A stretch of 64,000 nucleotides of DNA, taken from the NCBI GenBank assembly GCA_002189105.1, contig NIOB01000001.1, positions 372,001 through 436,000 on the forward strand, written 5' to 3'. Position 1 is the first letter of the stretch; every line of letters begins with the position of its first letter. The notes beneath the pieces are model-generated. The model worked only from the letters and a program-made list of their open reading frames with translations, made no database searches and was not told the origin of the DNA. Both the position numbers and the translations under genes were made by a program. Origin of the DNA: Saccharibacillus soli. GTDB lineage: Bacteria > Bacillota > Bacilli > Paenibacillales > Paenibacillaceae. This document shows, piece by piece, positions 63,606 through 64,000 of this stretch.

Positions 63606-64000
63606 GTGACGGTAACTATTTATGATGTGGCGCGCGAAGCGGGAGTCTCGATGGCCACCGTTTCCCGGGTCGTAAACAACAACCCTAACGTAAAGCCGCA
63701 AACACGCAAAAAGGTCTATGAGGCGATTGAACGTCTCGGCTACCGTCCGAATGCGGTTGCGCGTGGTCTGGCAAGCAAAAAGACAACAACGGTCGGCGTA
63801 GTCATTCCCGATATTTCCAACTCCATCTTTGCGGAGATTGCACGCGGGATCGAAGACATCGCAAACATGTACCATTATAATATTATTTTGTGTAACGCAG
63901 ATAAGAAGAAAGAAAAAGAAATCCGCGTTATCAATACCTTGCTGGAGAAGCAGGTGGATGGTCTGCTGTTCATGGGCGGAACGATTACGGAAGATCATGT
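63606..64000 (+). CDS. ccpA: Catabolite control protein A, N-terminal part (3' end outside window)
   Basis: A LacI-family repressor; 131 codons are visible. The helix-turn-helix starts [21 protein letters not shown], followed by [19 protein letters not shown] and [20 protein letters not shown], nearly identical to Bacillus CcpA as I recall it. The start is GTG 63606 with GGAGAG seven bases upstream; the ATG at 63604 is in another frame and runs straight into a stop. CcpA bound to HPr-Ser-P or glucose-6-phosphate binds cre sites, at least two of which are in this window. Confidence 0.97.
   Translation, partial: MTVTIYDVAREAGVSMATVSRVVNNNPNVKPQTRKKVYEAIERLGYRPNAVARGLASKKTTTVGVVIPDISNSIFAEIARGIEDIANMYHYNIILCNADKKKEKEIRVINTLLEKQVDGLLFMGGTITEDH

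Overview
The window looks like a chromosomal segment of a low-GC Gram-positive bacterium of the Paenibacillaceae (Paenibacillus or Saccharibacillus type). The evidence is family content: YesM/YesN-type two-component pairs beside sugar ABC transporters, many glycoside hydrolases, copper-amine-oxidase-N 'stalk' proteins, the bacillithiol-associated protein YtxJ beside ccpA, hxlR divergent from hxlAB, strong purine-rich ribosome binding sites, and frequent GTG/TTG starts. Base composition by eye is in the mid-50s percent GC. I see no phage, insertion sequence, CRISPR array or rRNA. There is one tRNA, Val(GAC).

Layout. 1-11,031: an arabinose-type carbohydrate locus with the end of an unidentified protein, a Gfo/Idh/MocA oxidoreductase, a YesN/YesM pair, a binding-protein ABC importer (lipoprotein and two permeases, no ATPase), a GH127 beta-L-arabinofuranosidase-type enzyme and a GH43 enzyme. 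11,188-24,060: single genes and short units: a YdjC/ChbG deacetylase, an RNase H, ung, a YfcE-like phosphoesterase, a GNAT, a stress protein, a GGDEF-EAL protein, gldA, a stalk-domain protein, a shortened sigma factor, a ROK regulator and maa. 24,061-25,918: a gene-poor stretch with two repeat families and a broken DUF418 gene. 25,996-38,386: a YjcQ-like gene, an MFS exporter with its ArsR regulator, a GH32 invertase, a sigma/anti-sigma pair, the tRNA, an AraC regulator divergent from a GH3 beta-glucosidase, and an MpsC-like protein. 38,611-40,488: the ribulose monophosphate formaldehyde module hxlAB/hxlR. 40,882-44,103: a self-sufficient CYP102-type P450-reductase. 44,256-57,411: mixed housekeeping, including speA, two GNAT/MFS genes, an SDR, gndA, a rhodanese and a divergent aroA. 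57,746-64,000: the ptsG-ptsI operon, a PfpI protein, a zinc-ribbon protein, ytxJ and the start of ccpA.

How it works together. The window holds both ends of a carbon-control circuit: PTS glucose uptake (ptsG-ptsI) and CcpA at the right, and catabolic genes carrying consensus catabolite-responsive elements (cre) at the left (4,968 and 26,290; weaker ones at 12,099, 34,600 and 63,490). The arabinoside locus carries the same 14-bp element upstream of both the yesN-like and the binding-protein promoters, at the same distance from the -10 box. This is the clearest unannotated regulatory signal in the window.

Novelty. I did not find a clearly new multigene system. The items most worth a second look are the shared operator, a noncoding leader with a long stem upstream of speA, an EPSP synthase with changed substrate-loop residues, three unrelated intergenic repeat arrays (44 bp x4, 40 bp x4.5, and five back-to-back hairpins), and a PTS operon without ptsH or room for a GlcT antiterminator.
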